Positions 9,822 through 22,409 of a stretch of DNA of 64,000 bases are shown here, piece by piece; position 1 is the first letter of the stretch, and every line of letters begins with the position of its first letter. Made by a program: the position numbers and the translations under genes. The notes beneath the pieces are model-generated. The model did no database searches. It was not told where the DNA came from and saw only the letters and a program-made list of their open reading frames with translations. Location of the stretch: positions 62,001 through 126,000 of the forward strand of contig JAFRZH010000022.1 of the NCBI GenBank assembly GCA_017442645.1. The letters run 5' to 3'. This stretch comes from a bacterium. GTDB lineage: Bacteria > Patescibacteria > JAEDAM01 > Absconditabacterales > Absconditicoccaceae.

Positions 9822-12800
9822 ATGGATCAAAGAGAGGAAAAAAAGAAAAATATTTCAAGACCAGTTATTACTTTTCGTAATAAAATTATCTCTCCTCAAA
9901 GACTAGGTGATCATGTAATCTCTCATGATGATCTTCCTTCTTTCTCTTTTTCATCAAATGGGGCCATTGAATCTCTTTCAAATTCCATAGCTTCTGAAAA
10001 TTATGAATTTTATGACTCACAACTTTCTTCAAAATCTCTTTCTCAAAAAGAAGATTTTTCTCCCTTTTCATCGGTATTTGAAGAAGAAAATAACACTGAT
10101 ATAAGAGATGTTCATGATTCTATTGATGAGTCTCCTTTTGTTGTCCATGAGGACAATATACCGAGTGAAGAATGTTTGAAAAATCAAAAAGAAGAAAAAA
10201 ATGATCTTGGATTTTATGGTGGAGAATTGGTCCCTTTTTATCATCCTATTCAAGATCTTATTAGAAATGTTTTGATCAATTTATTTGGAGAAAGTAAAAT
10301 TATTTGTGAAAAAACATCAGATTTCTCTTCTTTTGATACTGTCGTAGAAGAGGAGGTAAAAGATCCAATAATTATTCAAAATACAGAACTTTCTCTTGAA
10401 GAAAATTTACAAGATGTTGAATCTTCAGAATCTTTACTTGAAGATAAAAAAGAATCTCTTTCTGTGTTCAAAAAAATAGGGAAAATTTTTGAAATTATCG
10501 TAATTATAGGAATTATTGGATGAATCCTTTTTATAGCACAACGATTAAGAAAAAATGTTTTTGAAGGACTCCCTGATGTTTCTCAAATTAAAGATATGCA
10601 ATTTCAGCAGGCTACCATTATTACTGATAGAAATGGGGTAGAATTGTATAAAATTTTTGAAGAAAATAGAAAATATGTTGATATTTCAGAAATAAACCAA
10701 AATATGATCAATGCGATTGTTGCTATTGAAGATCAAAGATTTTGGACCCATGATGGATTGGATCCTCTGGGGATTATTAGGTCTATTATTAAAAAAACTG
10801 GAGGAGCTTCTACTATTCCTCAGCAGTTGATGACGAATCTTTTTGATTTAAAAGAGGAAATTTCTGATACAAAATATGGAACTTATGGGTATTATTTAGA
10901 AAAAGCAAAATATAAACTTCGTCAAATTGTTCTTTCAAGAAAGTTGACTACCGTACTTTCTAGGCAAATTAAAGCAGAGAATCCTGAACTCACTGAGGAA
11001 CAGACTAAAAAAGAAATGAAAAAGAAAATTTTAGAAATTTATCTTAATTATATTGAGTTTTGAAATAATGCTTTTGGGGTAGAAGCTGCAGCACAAAGTT
11101 ATTTTAGAACTTCTGCAAAAGAACTTTCGATTCTTCAATCTGCAATTTTAGCTTCGTTTCCGAAATGACCAACTCAATATAGTCCATTTACAGAATCTGG
11201 GAGAAAACGTTTAATGGGATATTTTATCTGTAAAAATGAACAAAAAGAGGTAATTCCCTGTAACGATTTAAGAAGTGATATCGAAGAAAAATTCATTGCT
11301 AATCTCCAAAAAGCTGATTTTAAAAATATTGAAAAGTCTGAACAATATCCTCGTTATCTTAATAAATTGGGAACCTTTACCCTTGAAAAAGAGGAATATC
11401 TCCAAGAAGAGGATTCTGAAGACTGAAGTTCTGATGAAGAAAATGGAGAGGAAAATAAAATAATTCATACGTATATTATTTCTTATCAATATGGAAGGAA
11501 AGATTCTGTGCTTTTAAGAATGTTTGAAGATCAATATATTACAGAAGAAGAATTGATTAATGCAATTATTGAAGGGTGCAAGATTCAGTTTTATAAACCT
11601 AATTTTGAGATTAAAGCTCCTCATTTTGTTTTTTGGATTAAAGATCTTTTAGAAGAGCAATATGGAAATTCCGTAAAAAAGGGGGTTATTGTAAAAACAA
11701 CTCTTGATTATGAAATTCAGAAGCAAGCTGAGGAAATTCTCAAAAATAATCAAAAAAATCTTGCTAAGTATCAAGCAAATAATAGTTCTATGCTATATGT
11801 AGATACTGATCAAGGAGATATCTTGGCATATGTAGGATCTCTAGATTATTTTAATACTGATATTCAGGGGCAAAATGATATGGTAAGAAGTCCGAGACAG
11901 TCAGGCTCTTCTATAAAACCTCTTCTTTATGCATTATGAATTATGAATCTTCATTTAACGATTGATTCTCCTATTTATGATCTTTATTTTGCAGTAAATG
12001 GGAAAGCACCTCACAATGCTGATGGTGGGTATCAAGGACTTCTTCCGTTAAGATTAGCATTAGGACATAGTAGAAATATTCCTTCCGTTAAAATTTTTCA
12101 GGCTCTTGGTTGAGAAAACGTAGTTAAACCTTTTTATAAATCTTTATGATTAACGGATATTGATGATAATCAGATTTATGGATATTCTTTATCCCTTTGA
12201 GCAGCAGAAGTACCAATGCTTCAATTAGCTCAAGCTTATAGTCATTTAACGACAAAAACTCCTGCAACCATTAATCCTATTCTTTCTATTACAGATTATA
12301 AGGGAGAGTTCATTTTTCAAAAAGAAAAAGAAGAAAAGTCTGAAATTATTCCTTCAGGAGTTAAATATCTTTTATGGGATATCCTTTCTAACCCCAATAA
12401 TAGAATCAGTGGATGGATCAATAAATTTACTATTAAGGGGTTAAAATATGCACTTAAAACTTGAACGAGTAATATGATTAAAAATGGGAAATCTCTTCCA
12501 AGAGATGGACGAATGGTTGCCTATCTTCAAAATAAATTAGTATTGATGTGGGCTGGAAATGCTGATGCTAGTCCTATGAGTAGTAGTGCTTATGGAGGAG
12601 AAATTCATGCTGAACCTCTTAAAAATTTTCTTAAACGATTGTTAGATAAAAATTATATTCAAAATTCTGCACTTCCCAAAGAAGGAGTTTCTTCCGTTAC
12701 TATATCGAAAATTACAGGAAAAGTTACCAATAAAAATACTGCTGGATCTTTTGCAGTAAGTACGCTTTGATATTCTCAAGCTATGCCCACACAAAAAGAA

Positions 12801-13592
12801 AATATGGAACAATTTAATTACGATGCAGATTGTTTTGGAGTGGTTAGTGATTTGTCTGAGAATATTAAAAAGGGATTTTTTGTAAAAACTCTTGATTCTT
12901 TTATGCCGAATAATGATGATATCAAATCAATTCGTGATTATCTTTCAAAAGCTTATCCTAATCTTTTTCAGAAAAAACCTCAAAATTATTGTCCAGATGC
13001 TAATCCCTCCAATAAATATCTCAATATTAATTTTGAGACTCCTTATCATAATCAAACTCTTTCTACGGATACCAATATTATTATTGATATTAATGGAGGA
13101 CTTTATCTTAGTTCTTATAAACTTTATCTAGATTGACAAGTTATTTCGGAAAGAAGTTATGCAAAAAAAAGTCAAAAATCTGATCGTATTTCGAAGTATT
13201 TAAGTCTTGATCGTTATTCTGATGGATATCATACGTTAAAATTTGAAGTAATAGCTCAGGCTTGATATAAAGAATCAAAAAGTATTTCTTTGTATATCAA
13301 AAAAACAGAAAAAATTACTATTAAACGTTTTAATGTTTTTGATACTTCTTCCAATGATTATCATATCAATGCAGAGGTTGAAACAAATAGAACTTTAAAA
13401 AATATTACGATTTCGGTAGATAATACTCCTATCTTCAAAAAAAATTATACGTATCAAGAAAGTGCTGACATAGCTTTTGTGGAAGATTTTTCAAGTTTTT
13501 CTGATGGTCAACATAGTGTTGTTCTTGAAGTAAGAACTCAAGAATGATGATATAATAGTAGTATTAAACATATTTATTTTGAAAAAAAATAA
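9822..13592 (+). CDS. Bifunctional penicillin-binding protein (transglycosylase and transpeptidase)
   Basis: Class A PBP that polymerises and cross-links peptidoglycan. About 1,256 residues from ATG 9822, chosen because it is preceded by AAGGAAAT and places the N-region in the cytoplasm; ATG 9723 would add a hydrophobic stretch. Order: about 220 acidic, Ser-rich cytoplasmic residues, one membrane span (about 223-245), glycosyltransferase 51 with EDQRFWTHDG and GASTIPQQL, then transpeptidase with SSIK (SxxK, about residue 695), SRN (SxN, about 749) and KTGTSN (about 878), whose Gly is a UGA codon (12462-12464). The C-terminal 280 residues look like Ig-like beta repeats, as in PBP1C. Far longer than the usual 650-850. 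Confidence 0.92.
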
Positions 13593-13648
13593 GAGGAAGA
13601 TCAAAAAAACTTTCCCGTCACTACGAGAAAGTCTTTCTGTTCTGAATT

Positions 13649-16600
13649 TTATTCTGTAGTTTGTTCTGCAGTCCCTGCTGTAGGTACTTCTGCTGAACTA
13701 TTTCAAGAAGTTTCTCCTTCTCATCAAGAAGCCTCACTTGAAGGAAGATCATTTTCATCGATTCAGAGTCAGAGTCTTGCTCTTGTTTCTGCATCTACAA
13801 ATTCTCTTCTTCTTCCATACTTCTTGGCGGAGTATTCTTTGAGAATAGGAACAATTTTCATATTTTGATAATCTTTGGTATAAATCGAATTCATACTGAA
13901 TACACGGCTCGTGGAGTTATCGATATTAAGTTTAATATATGATTTATAGTTGGCAATTCCTACAATGTCCTGAGGTCAGAGAACCGGAGCATATTCTTTT
14001 TCAAGGAATTCGGCATCCGGAGCACCGACTTTGAATGACTGCATCGTACCAACGTTACCGAATACGGCAGCTTTTACATCGGCTTTTCCTCCACCATCTC
14101 CTCCTTTTGTTTCAAGCTGTGCGATATACTGGTGCGCCATGATAAGTCCAAGTCTATACTTTCTGGCTTCGGACAAGATATCGGCAAAAGTTCCTGATAC
14201 AAAGTTCTGGAATTCGTCCACATAGAGATAAAAGTCCTTTCTGTCCTTCATCTCCATAGAGGCTCTCGCCATCGCAGAGTTATACACTTTGGATACAATG
14301 ATCATACCCAGAAGTTGTGCATTGATTTCTCAGATTTTACCTTTTGAAAGATTGATGAGCAGAATTTTTTGGTTATTCATTACATCATCAAATTTGAATG
14401 CGGATTTTGTCTGTCCAATAATATTTCTAATCAATCTGTTGGTATTGAACGATACGAATTTTGAAGTAAAGTATGGGATAATCTCTTGTTTTTCTCTATC
14501 TCCCATAGAATTATACGTTTTTTCCCATCGATTTTTTACCACAGCATTCGTGACTTTTTTGGTCTTAAAATCTCTAAATCCTTCATCAGTAAAGAGCCTT
14601 GGTACATCAAGGAGGGTAGGTCTATCTTCAAAATCCTCGAGTAATGTCAGACTTCCATATTTGAAATATTCCTGAATACGAGGTCCGAAAATTTCCGATC
14701 CGAACATTTTGATAAAGATTTCTGTGGCATCGTTTACGGTTCTATCGGCTTGATCGAGATTATCAATTTCGTAAAGATTAAGTCCCATTGGTCTTTCTTC
14801 GTCTCCGGCTTCAAAATATACTACATCTTTTGCCCTCTCTTTTGGAATATAGGCAAGCATGTCTTCCGCAAGATCTCCATGCGGATCGATCAAACAGATT
14901 CCATCACCATTCCAAACATCTTGCCTACAAAGCGTCTGTAAGAAGACAGATTTTCCTGTTCCGGATTTTCCAATACAGTATTGGTGTCTTGTACGATCAT
15001 CTCTCTTGAGATATACCGGAGAGTAATTATTTCTGTAAATATTCACTCCCAAAAGCACTCAACCTTTATACACTTTGTATCCTCTCACAAGTTTTTCTTT
15101 CTCGATCTTGATACATTGTTCTCCTTTGTGATCGACGACTTCTTTCCCTTCAAGTTCCGCTTTTGTGCATTGAGAAACGGGTTTAAATTCTTCAACAATA
15201 TCCTTTCTCGTACCGACGGCCCAATGGTTCTCATAATCTTTGAGAATAGCAGACAGATTTCCTTTTTTGTAACTTTCTGCAAGGACTCACGAAATAATAT
15301 GACCATTCCATCCATCATCACTGAACATAGGAAGATTTGGTGGTGGTGCAATCACTTTATACTGCATCCATTCGATTCCTGGACTACGGTTATACGTTCC
15401 ATCAGGGAAGTGGAAAAGAGAAGTCAATTCATTGGTAGAGAAATAACATCTCTGAGAGAAAAATCCTACCAAAAAGAGGCGAAGTCAGATATTTCGAAGA
15501 GGAATATACAGCCAACCAAAGACATCATGCTTCGTGTTCGATACCACTAAAGACTGAGAATATTCATCTTTATAAATATTATACGCTCCTTCCAAATTGT
15601 TCAAGATTTCTTTCGGTTTCGATGGATTGTCTGATTCTGCAATCATCGTAATAGTAGTACGAAAAGTTGGATTCGAAGCTTCTTCTCCCATTGCATTACG
15701 GCTATCTTCCTTGGATTTTACCATACGCACCATCGTTACATTATCTTCTTCCTTTTTGAAAGTAAGTAATTCTTTGCTTGGTCCGTGGATAATGAATGAA
15801 AACCAATTGAGCGGATTAAATAATTTTTTCCATCGTTTCGTTTCATAAAGATCCAGATTTTTGTAAAGTCTATCTGCTGCGACTTGTCTTTTTTTGTTGA
15901 AATCATCTCCTTCCGGTTTACAGACAAAAACGATATTTACCGTATCTTCTGTGGAAACTTTTCCCACCGAATCAAGTACATTATTGATCGGATCATCAGG
16001 GATATTTTTGAAAAGTTTAATCGTATAAAGAGGATCTTTTTCAGGCTCCAAAATCTCGATATCATAATATTTTTTTGTAAAGAACTTTGGACGGGCAATT
16101 CTCTCAATAGACGAGGAAGCATATTGAGATGAAACGGCACTTTCCACCATTTGCTGATATTCAGGATAAGTTCAAATAAGAAAAGTAATCTGACCGTTCT
16201 CATATCTATAAATGAAAATAAGTTTCTGCTTCCCAAAAAATTTTCCCATAAGTTTCTCTGACGTACTTACATCTCCCATTTTGTGAAGATTATTGAAAAC
16301 CTGCGACATCCTTCAGATTTTTTCTTTCATGTCTCTTGCTACTTCTTTCTCTTGCTCACGATCGACTTTACTATCTCCTCTTGGAAGTAAAACCTTGAGA
16401 AAAATCAGTCTACGAGCATTTACAAAAGCATATCCATATCTGAGTGCCCATCTAAGAAGACGAACGAGTACCGCTAAACCGACTAAAATTCAAACAATGA
16501 TTAAAAACCGTAGTCCGATATTTATAGCACTTTCAAAAAAGTCAGGAGATTCTTCTTTTTTGATAGGAATAACAGTTTGTTGTCCTTGAGATACTGTTCA

Positions 16601-16960
16601 GGCATTTTGTTGTGTTGTTTGTTTTGGTCTTGTTTGGTCATTTATTTGTTTTTTTGTTGCATTTGGATTAGAAGAATTGGTAAGAAATTCTTTATCTTTT
16701 GCAGTACCATGTTCAGTTTCTGTCTGTTCATTATGAGTAATTGGTTCTTTGTTTGTTTGTTCCATTTCAGCTTCCCTTTTGGTATTTTGTAATTTATTTT
16801 TTATTTCTGCAAGTCCTCAGAGTTCTTCGATGCATGCAGCTTTTTGATTTCATCGTGCTGATGAAGTAAGTTTTCCTATATTTTTAATTTGAGAAAGATC
16901 TTGTAAAAAAACTTCTTCAAGAGCTTGATAACAAGTGTTTTTTGTGATTTCCATGAACAT
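13649..16960 (-). CDS. VirD4/TraG-like membrane-anchored ATPase
   Basis: About 1,103 residues, TAA at 13649-13651. The start is uncertain: ATG 16960 (MFMEITK) was chosen, and ATG 17050 is possible. A Gln/Thr/Asn-rich N-region is followed by a membrane span (LRFLIIVGILVGLAVLVRLL, about 140-165), a long middle domain, then a RecA-like ATPase with Walker A GKSGTGKSVF (about 665), a LIDPHGDLAEDML motif and Walker B YLYVDEFQNF (about 912) with an AHQY motif after it, typical of HerA/VirD4/TraG motors. The last 50 residues are acidic and low-complexity. Such proteins move DNA or protein across membranes; the cargo here is unknown. It is a single gene, without a conjugation cluster. Confidence 0.85.
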
Positions 16961-17141
16961 ATTGATAAAATAAAGGTTCTCTTTATTGTATTCAGATTTT
17001 TCTTTTTTTTCAAAATAAATGTTGTGATGTAAAAATCCAAATATTGACAAATATGTAAATATATTTATAAGTTGTTTTTTTTTGATTGCATAAGAAGAGA
17101 AAAAAAATATATTAAAGTTGTTTATTTGTTATCTTCAAGAA

Positions 17142-17657
17142 ATGCCAACAAGTAATACTGCGTTAGTGTTGATAGGGCTTCAAGAATTGCGAAGAGAAAA
17201 AAAATCTGATTATTATCTTCGTAATATGGAACCTCTTATCGAAAGAGTAATCTATCTTCTGGATTATGCAAGGGAGATGGGGTATAAGATTGTTTTTGTA
17301 AGACATCTTGAAGAGGAATGAGATTTTGCAGAAGGAAATCCTCTTTCAGAAATTATTTCTGATTTTGAACTTCAAGAGTGAGATGTTGTTATCAAAAAAA
17401 AGAAAACTTCTTGCTTTTTAGAAACGAATCTTGCTCAAGAATTGGAAGGAATTGAAAATATTGTTGTTGCGGGAATCCCTACCAATCTTTGCGTGAGAAT
17501 GTTTGTGGAAGAAGCTTATGATAGAGAATTCAATATTGTAGTAATTGAAGATGCTTGTCAAACGTATAATGATAATTTACAGGATTTTACTCTCAATGAT
17601 TTAGATGAAAGTAGACCTGATTTGAATATTATTAGATTAGAAAAATTTATTGATTAA
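17142..17657 (+). CDS. Isochorismatase-like cysteine hydrolase lacking the usual Asp
   Basis: 171 residues from ATG 17142 (MPTSNTALVLIGLQEL) to TAA; an upstream ATG at 17118 is in frame but less likely. It has the fold pattern of the nicotinamidase/isochorismatase family: the N-terminal strand, IKKKKTSCF with the conserved Lys region, and VVAGIPTNLCVRMFVEEAYD with the nucleophile Cys. The catalytic Asp, normally in LVxIDxQ of the first strand, is replaced by Gly here, encoded by GGG and not by UGA. The enzyme may be inactive or may have changed chemistry. The methyltransferase follows after 8 bases. Confidence 0.8.
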
Positions 17658-17665
17658 TCTATTTG

Positions 17666-18190
17666 ATGGAAGGAGAAAAAATTGTTAATGATCTTATTCA
17701 AGGAAATCAACCAAAAGAAATCTTGGATCTTAAATGTAGAAAAGGATATTTTAGTATTTTGGCTGCAAGTTATGGGGCTCATGTGGAAGTTATTGATGAT
17801 CCTCAAAATCCAGAATTCCCTGACTATCTAAAATCTCATCCTGATATTACGTATCATTCTTGTCCTTTGAAAGATTTTGATTTTCAGAAAGAATATGATT
17901 TCGTTATTGTAAAACATGTGGTGATGTGTTATGAAAAAAAATATGTTCTGGAAACCTTAATTCCTCACGTTTATGCACATCTAAAAAAATGAGGAATTGT
18001 CTTTGTAACTTATCATTTTGAAGATTCTTATGTTATGAAGCAACATCCTGAGTATATTCAGTATGATATGGAGGATTTTAAAAATCTTAAAGAGAATTTT
18101 TTGATACAAGATTTTGGGGAATATTATAACGATGTTCCTTTATCTTTAGAAAAAGAGCATATTAGTTATCTTGTTTTGAAAAAAAGATAA
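17666..18190 (+). CDS. Class I SAM-dependent methyltransferase-like protein
   Basis: 174 residues from ATG 17666 to TAA 18188-18190; one UGA codon at the LKKGGIVFVTYHF strand. EILDLKCRKGYFSILAA is a methyltransferase motif I in which the usual Gly-Cys-Gly-x-Gly is weakened to Lys-Cys-Arg-Lys-Gly, followed by the acidic end of strand 2 (VEVIDDP) and YDFVIVKHVVMCY. The fold is likely; the substrate is unknown and the SAM loop is atypical. It is probably co-transcribed with the upstream hydrolase and ends 108 bases before dnaA. Confidence 0.7.
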
Positions 18191-18297
18191 GAGAAAGGAG
18201 TCTGAATGTTTTCGGAGTCTTCAAGGTATATGAGAGGAGGTCTCTTTTTCGTCTTTTATTATCAGATTTTTTATTTTTTTTGCTGTAAAAAGATCCC

Positions 18298-19764
18298 ATG
18301 CTTATCGATGTCGTTGAACAATATGATCAAGAGAAAAAAAACTATTTAAAAGAGTGTCGAACGAAAATCGTTTTGTCTCTTTCAACGCAACACGATCATA
18401 AAAAAATCTTGGCTTTCCTCTCCAAAGTAGGAGTGATCAATATCGAAGAAGAAACGAAAAAAGTGTATATTGGTTTTCCCAATGATTTTGTTTTGGCACA
18501 GGCGAAAAAAATTTTTCAAAAATCATTCAAAGAGGCTGTTCATGAAGTCTATAATCCTCAATTTGATGTCGAATATGCGCTTTATCCTCCTTTTTCCAAT
18601 GGAAATGAACTTTTGGTAGATTTGAAGAAAATTCTCAATATTCAAGATACTCCCAAGGTTGATCCTTCGACAGGAACGGTGATAAAAAAAGAATTCACGG
18701 AATGTTTTGGTATTCTCATTGATCCGAGTTATAGATTTGATAATTTTATTGCTGGTGCAAATAATCAATTTGCTTTCTCTGCTGCAAAGGCTGTCGCAGA
18801 AAATCCTTGAGGAGCGTATAATCCGCTTTTCCTTTATGGAAATGTTGGTCTTGGAAAAACACACTTAATGCATGCGATTGGAAATGAAATAGTTGCAAAT
18901 GATCCGAGTAAAACGGTGATCTATCTTCCTACCACTAAACTTATTGATGAAATTGTTGAAGCATTGAAAACAGGAAAACTCAGCAGTCTCAATAGAAAAT
19001 TTGATGATATTGATGTCCTTTTGATCGATGATATTCAGTTTTTGGCCAATAAAGAGAAAACGGAGGAGATTTTCCACAATCTTTTCAATGATTTTCAGAT
19101 GAAGAAAAAGCAGATTGTGATTTCTTCTGATCGTCCTCCGAAAGAACTTTTGTATATTGAACCTAGATTGAAAAGTAGGTTTTCTTTAGGATTGGTTGCA
19201 GATATTCAGGCTCCAGATTTCGAGACGAGGATTGCAATTCTTCAAGCAAAACTTGATTCTCAGCAAGAAGAAATCGATTCTGAATTGCTTTCTCTTATCG
19301 CACAGTATATCAAAAGTAATGTAAGGGAACTTGAGGGAATTTTAAATATTCTTTTGACCAAAAAGAAATTTTCTGGAAGAGATTTAACAGAAACGGATAT
19401 TTATGAAGCTTTGAGGACTTTAGGATATTCTACGACTCCTCAATTGTCAGAACTTCAAGTAGGAAAAGAAAATACAAAATCTGAACAATCTTTTGATACG
19501 GTTGTGGAATTGGTTGCGAATTACTATGGACTTGCTGTTGAAGAAATTAAGTCAGAGAGCAGAAAAAAAGAAATTACGACAGCAAGGCAGATTTTGATGC
19601 TCTTAGCAAAAAAATATTTTAAATGGACTTTGGAAAGAATAGGGGAGTATTTTGGAAAAAATCATGCAACGGCGATTTATGCGATTGGAAATATCGAAAA
19701 AAAACTCAAAAGTGATGAAAATATTCAGCATGATTATAATGTTTTTATTGAATGGGTGGAATAA
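18298..19764 (+). CDS. dnaA: Chromosomal replication initiator DnaA
   Basis: Binds DnaA boxes, opens the origin and recruits helicase. 488 residues from ATG 18298 to TAA. Domain I and a linker make up the first 140 residues. The AAA+ domain has Walker A GNVGLGKTHLMHAIGNE (about 180), Walker B LLIDDIQFLANK (about 241), sensor 1 QIVISSDRPP and RLKSRFSLGL. Domain IV carries the helix-turn-helix and the signature GKNHATAIYAI near the C-terminus. One UGA supplies a Gly before GAYNPLFLYG. I saw no cluster of TTATCCACA-type boxes around it, so the origin need not be here. Confidence 0.97.
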
Positions 19765-19827
19765 AAATTTGCTTTTTTTTCAGAGTATCGTTATAATTAA
19801 AGGTGTTTATTTTTTAATTATAAAGAT

Positions 19828-20682
19828 ATGTCAGATACGTTAAAAATTTCTGAAAGAGATGAAAGTCAAGAAAATTCAGAATTAGCTGATATTAAAAATG
19901 CTTTAAAGGGGCTTGAATGAGAGATCCTTGGAACAAAGGGAAAACTAGAGAATACAGATGAACTAGAAAATCCTTTTGCGAGTATTAAAAGTCCTGAAGA
20001 TATCAATTCTAAAAATGTTCATGCGATAACTCGTGAACTTTTTGAAAAAATCCTCAAAGGGGAAGATCTCAGTCAATATTCACAGGTGATTATTTTTTTA
20101 AACCAAAAGTTTAGTAAAATAACAGATGATAAGCAACAAATTAAAGAGTTCGCTAATGCTTTTGGTATTGCTGATACAACTTTGAATGCATTACTTAAAA
20201 ATCGTACTTTACAAAATGTTTTAGCATGACAAGAAACTTATACTTGAGAAAAACCTTATAAAAAAGCTGTAGAAGATTTATTTATCAATCTTTTCCCAGG
20301 AGAAGAATTGTTGATAAAAAAGTCCCCAAAAGACATCTTAAAAGACTATGGTATTGATATTGATCATTATAATCCTGAAACCGCAAAAAAAATATTAGAA
20401 AATCACGCCAAGAAACAAACTTTAGATTCTTTGAAGCAGAATTATTTTGGAAAAAGATTGCAAATTAGAGATGGTTGGAAACCAATTAATGCAACCACAA
20501 AAGAAAAAGTTTCTTATGTTGTCATTGATAATAATACTTACAGAAGAGAAAAAAAACAATTTGATGATCCTCGTTATGCAAAACAGGTTTTAGATGACTT
20601 GCAAGCTATTTTCCTTTCTGAGGAAATCTTTCAAGTTAATAAGCAATTGAAAGCTGCTTGAATAGAAAATACTATTGATTAA
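19828..20682 (+). CDS. Soluble protein of unknown function
   Basis: 284 residues from ATG 19828 to TAA 20680-20682; UGA as Gly at four or more positions. The N-terminal third is acidic and probably unstructured (SERDESQENSELADIK), the rest is a helix-rich, Lys/Asp-rich region with no membrane span and no recognised motif. Its last 11 bases overlap the end of cysS on the other strand, so there is no room for a separate terminator between the two. Confidence 0.65.
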
Positions 20683-22126
20683 CGATTTCATATCCTCCTG
20701 GGACATCTTTTACTTGAAATCCCTCGGCTTGAATTTGATTTCTAAGTTCATCAGCAAGTGCATAATTTTTCTCTTGTTTTGCTTGGAATCTTTGTTCTGC
20801 GAGGGTTTTGATGTTTTCAGGAATTTCGAGAGGAAGGTCAGACTTCTCTTCTTTTTTTCCTAATTCTAATTTAAAGAAAACAATATCAAGCCAATTGATA
20901 ATTCCTAAAATTTCTTCATTTTCCGTGCGGATCGCTGTACTGATCTCTGCCAAAAGTTTTGGAGTATTCAAATCATCGAGGATACTTGAGAGACATTTCT
21001 GGAAAAATGTTTTTCCTTCTTCCGTAGTTAATTGTTTTTCAACTTCTTCAGCAGTTCCTTCAAAAAGAGGAAAATTCTGACTGCTTAACTTCTTTTTGAG
21101 ATTTTTTCTTTGTGTTTGTGCTTGACGAAGGATTTCTTCATTATAATCCAGAAAATTACGATATTGTGCCGTGAAGAAAAGCATTTTCAAATCAAGTCCA
21201 GAAAATCCTGCTGCTTCCAAAGCATCAAGAGTAATAAGTCCTCACGCAGATTTTGAAAGTTTTTTCCCTCAGAGATTGAGATATTGTTCGTGCATTCGGT
21301 ATTTTACTCGAGGATGAACATCGAAACAACATTCACTTTGAGCAATTTCATTGGTGTGATGTACAGGGATATGATCCACTCCTCCGGTATGAAGGTCAAA
21401 CTGAGTTCCCAAATATTTACTTGCCATCGCACTACATTCGATATGTCGTCCAGGAAATCCCATTCACCATGGAGAATCTCGTTCCATTTGTCTTTTTTGA
21501 TCCTTTGGAGAAAATTTTCGTAAGGCAAAATCGGTAATATTCTTTTTCTGGTCGTTCTGGACTCTTGCTCAGGCTTTTAAATCTTGTTTTTCTAATTGTG
21601 CTAATTTTCCGTATTCTTCCACTTTTGAAGTATCCATATAAATTCCGTCATGTTCGATCGTGTAAGTATATCCTTTTTCTTCCAAAACTTTGATCATTTC
21701 GATCTGCTCCTTGATATGGTCGGTTGCTCTCGGCATGACATCAAATCTTTCAACATGGAGCGAATCCAAGCAATGATAAAATTTCGCAATATAGATTTCT
21801 GCTAATTCCCAAACGGTTTTATTTTCTCTTCTTGCTCCTTTTTCCATTTTATCTTCTCCATCATTTCCATCATCGGTAAGATGTCCGACATCAGTAAGAT
21901 TCATCACATGTTTTACAGGATATCCCAGAATATCTCTGATCGTACTTCTCAACATATCCGCAAAACATACGGCTTTCAAATTTCCAATATGCGGATCTCG
22001 ATAAACGGTTGGACCACAACTATAAATTCCTACAAAATCTTTCTTTCCTTCATCGAAAAGAGGCTGAAAAATCTCCTTTTGACGAGTAAGTGTATTGTAA
22101 ATCGTGAATTTTTGAGAGAATGGCAT
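20672..22126 (-). CDS. cysS: Cysteinyl-tRNA synthetase
   Basis: Class I synthetase that charges tRNA(Cys). 484 residues from ATG 22126 ([16 protein letters not shown]) to TAG 20672-20674. An open frame reaches further upstream, but that part runs through the repeat at 22207-22370 and is not protein-like. [15 protein letters not shown] holds the first zinc Cys and the HIGH-type motif, [10 protein letters not shown] the second zinc Cys, [15 protein letters not shown] the zinc His region, and [11 protein letters not shown] the KMSKS loop. UGA supplies glycines around SPWGMG, LGGKKLS and SAGG. The length is normal. Confidence 0.95.
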
Positions 22127-22224
22127 GGTTTTGATTGAAGATTTAAAATTATGGCTAGTATAGGGATTTTTAAATAAAAAAAAAGAGAAAAAGTCTGAAT
22201 GTGGGAAATGTGATGATAAAAAAA

Positions 22225-22253
22225 CAGGACGAGGTAATCCGTCGTCCCTACAG
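22225..22253. repeat. Short palindromic repeat, copy 1
   Basis: CAGGACGAGGTAATCCGTCG with TCCCTACAG after it is an imperfect palindrome (GGACGA... ...CGTCC). Its reverse complement matches 45309-45332 in about 21 of 24 positions. It is a REP-like dispersed element lying between cysS and hicA. Confidence 0.6.
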
Positions 22254-22370
22254 ATTATCTGTATATTAACCTCTCCCATCACTTCGTGATTTTTCTCTCC
22301 TAAATTAGGAGGGTGGTAGTGTGAGGTTCTATTATCCTTGTTCCTACAGATCACACGATAACCCATTAAA
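22254..22370. repeat. Hairpin-rich intergenic segment next to the repeat
   Basis: After the palindromic repeat come two further hairpins, ATCAC-TTC-GTGAT (about 22278-22290) and CTCCTAAATTAGGAG (22297-22311). No gene is seen on either strand. The base composition is richer in G and C than nearby spacers, so it may be one composite mobile or regulatory element together with 22225-22253. Confidence 0.4.
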
Positions 22371-22375
22371 TGATA

Positions 22376-22409
22376 AAAAAATCTGACTCTCCGATGAGGA
22401 ATCAGATTT
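22376..22409 (-). terminator. Terminator after hicA
   Basis: AAATCTGACTC (22378-22388) pairs with GAATCAGATTT (22399-22409) around TCCGATGAG. The hairpin abuts the hicA stop and, on the minus strand, is followed by a T-run. The hairpin at 48590-48624 has nearly the same arms and loop. Confidence 0.75.

Noticed and set aside
18191..19827. Replication origin next to dnaA
   Set aside because: No cluster of DnaA-box-like sequences or AT-rich 13-mers stood out in the flanks.
22127..22366. Upstream extension of the cysS frame
   Set aside because: It runs through a palindromic repeat and lacks protein character; the family start fits ATG 22126.
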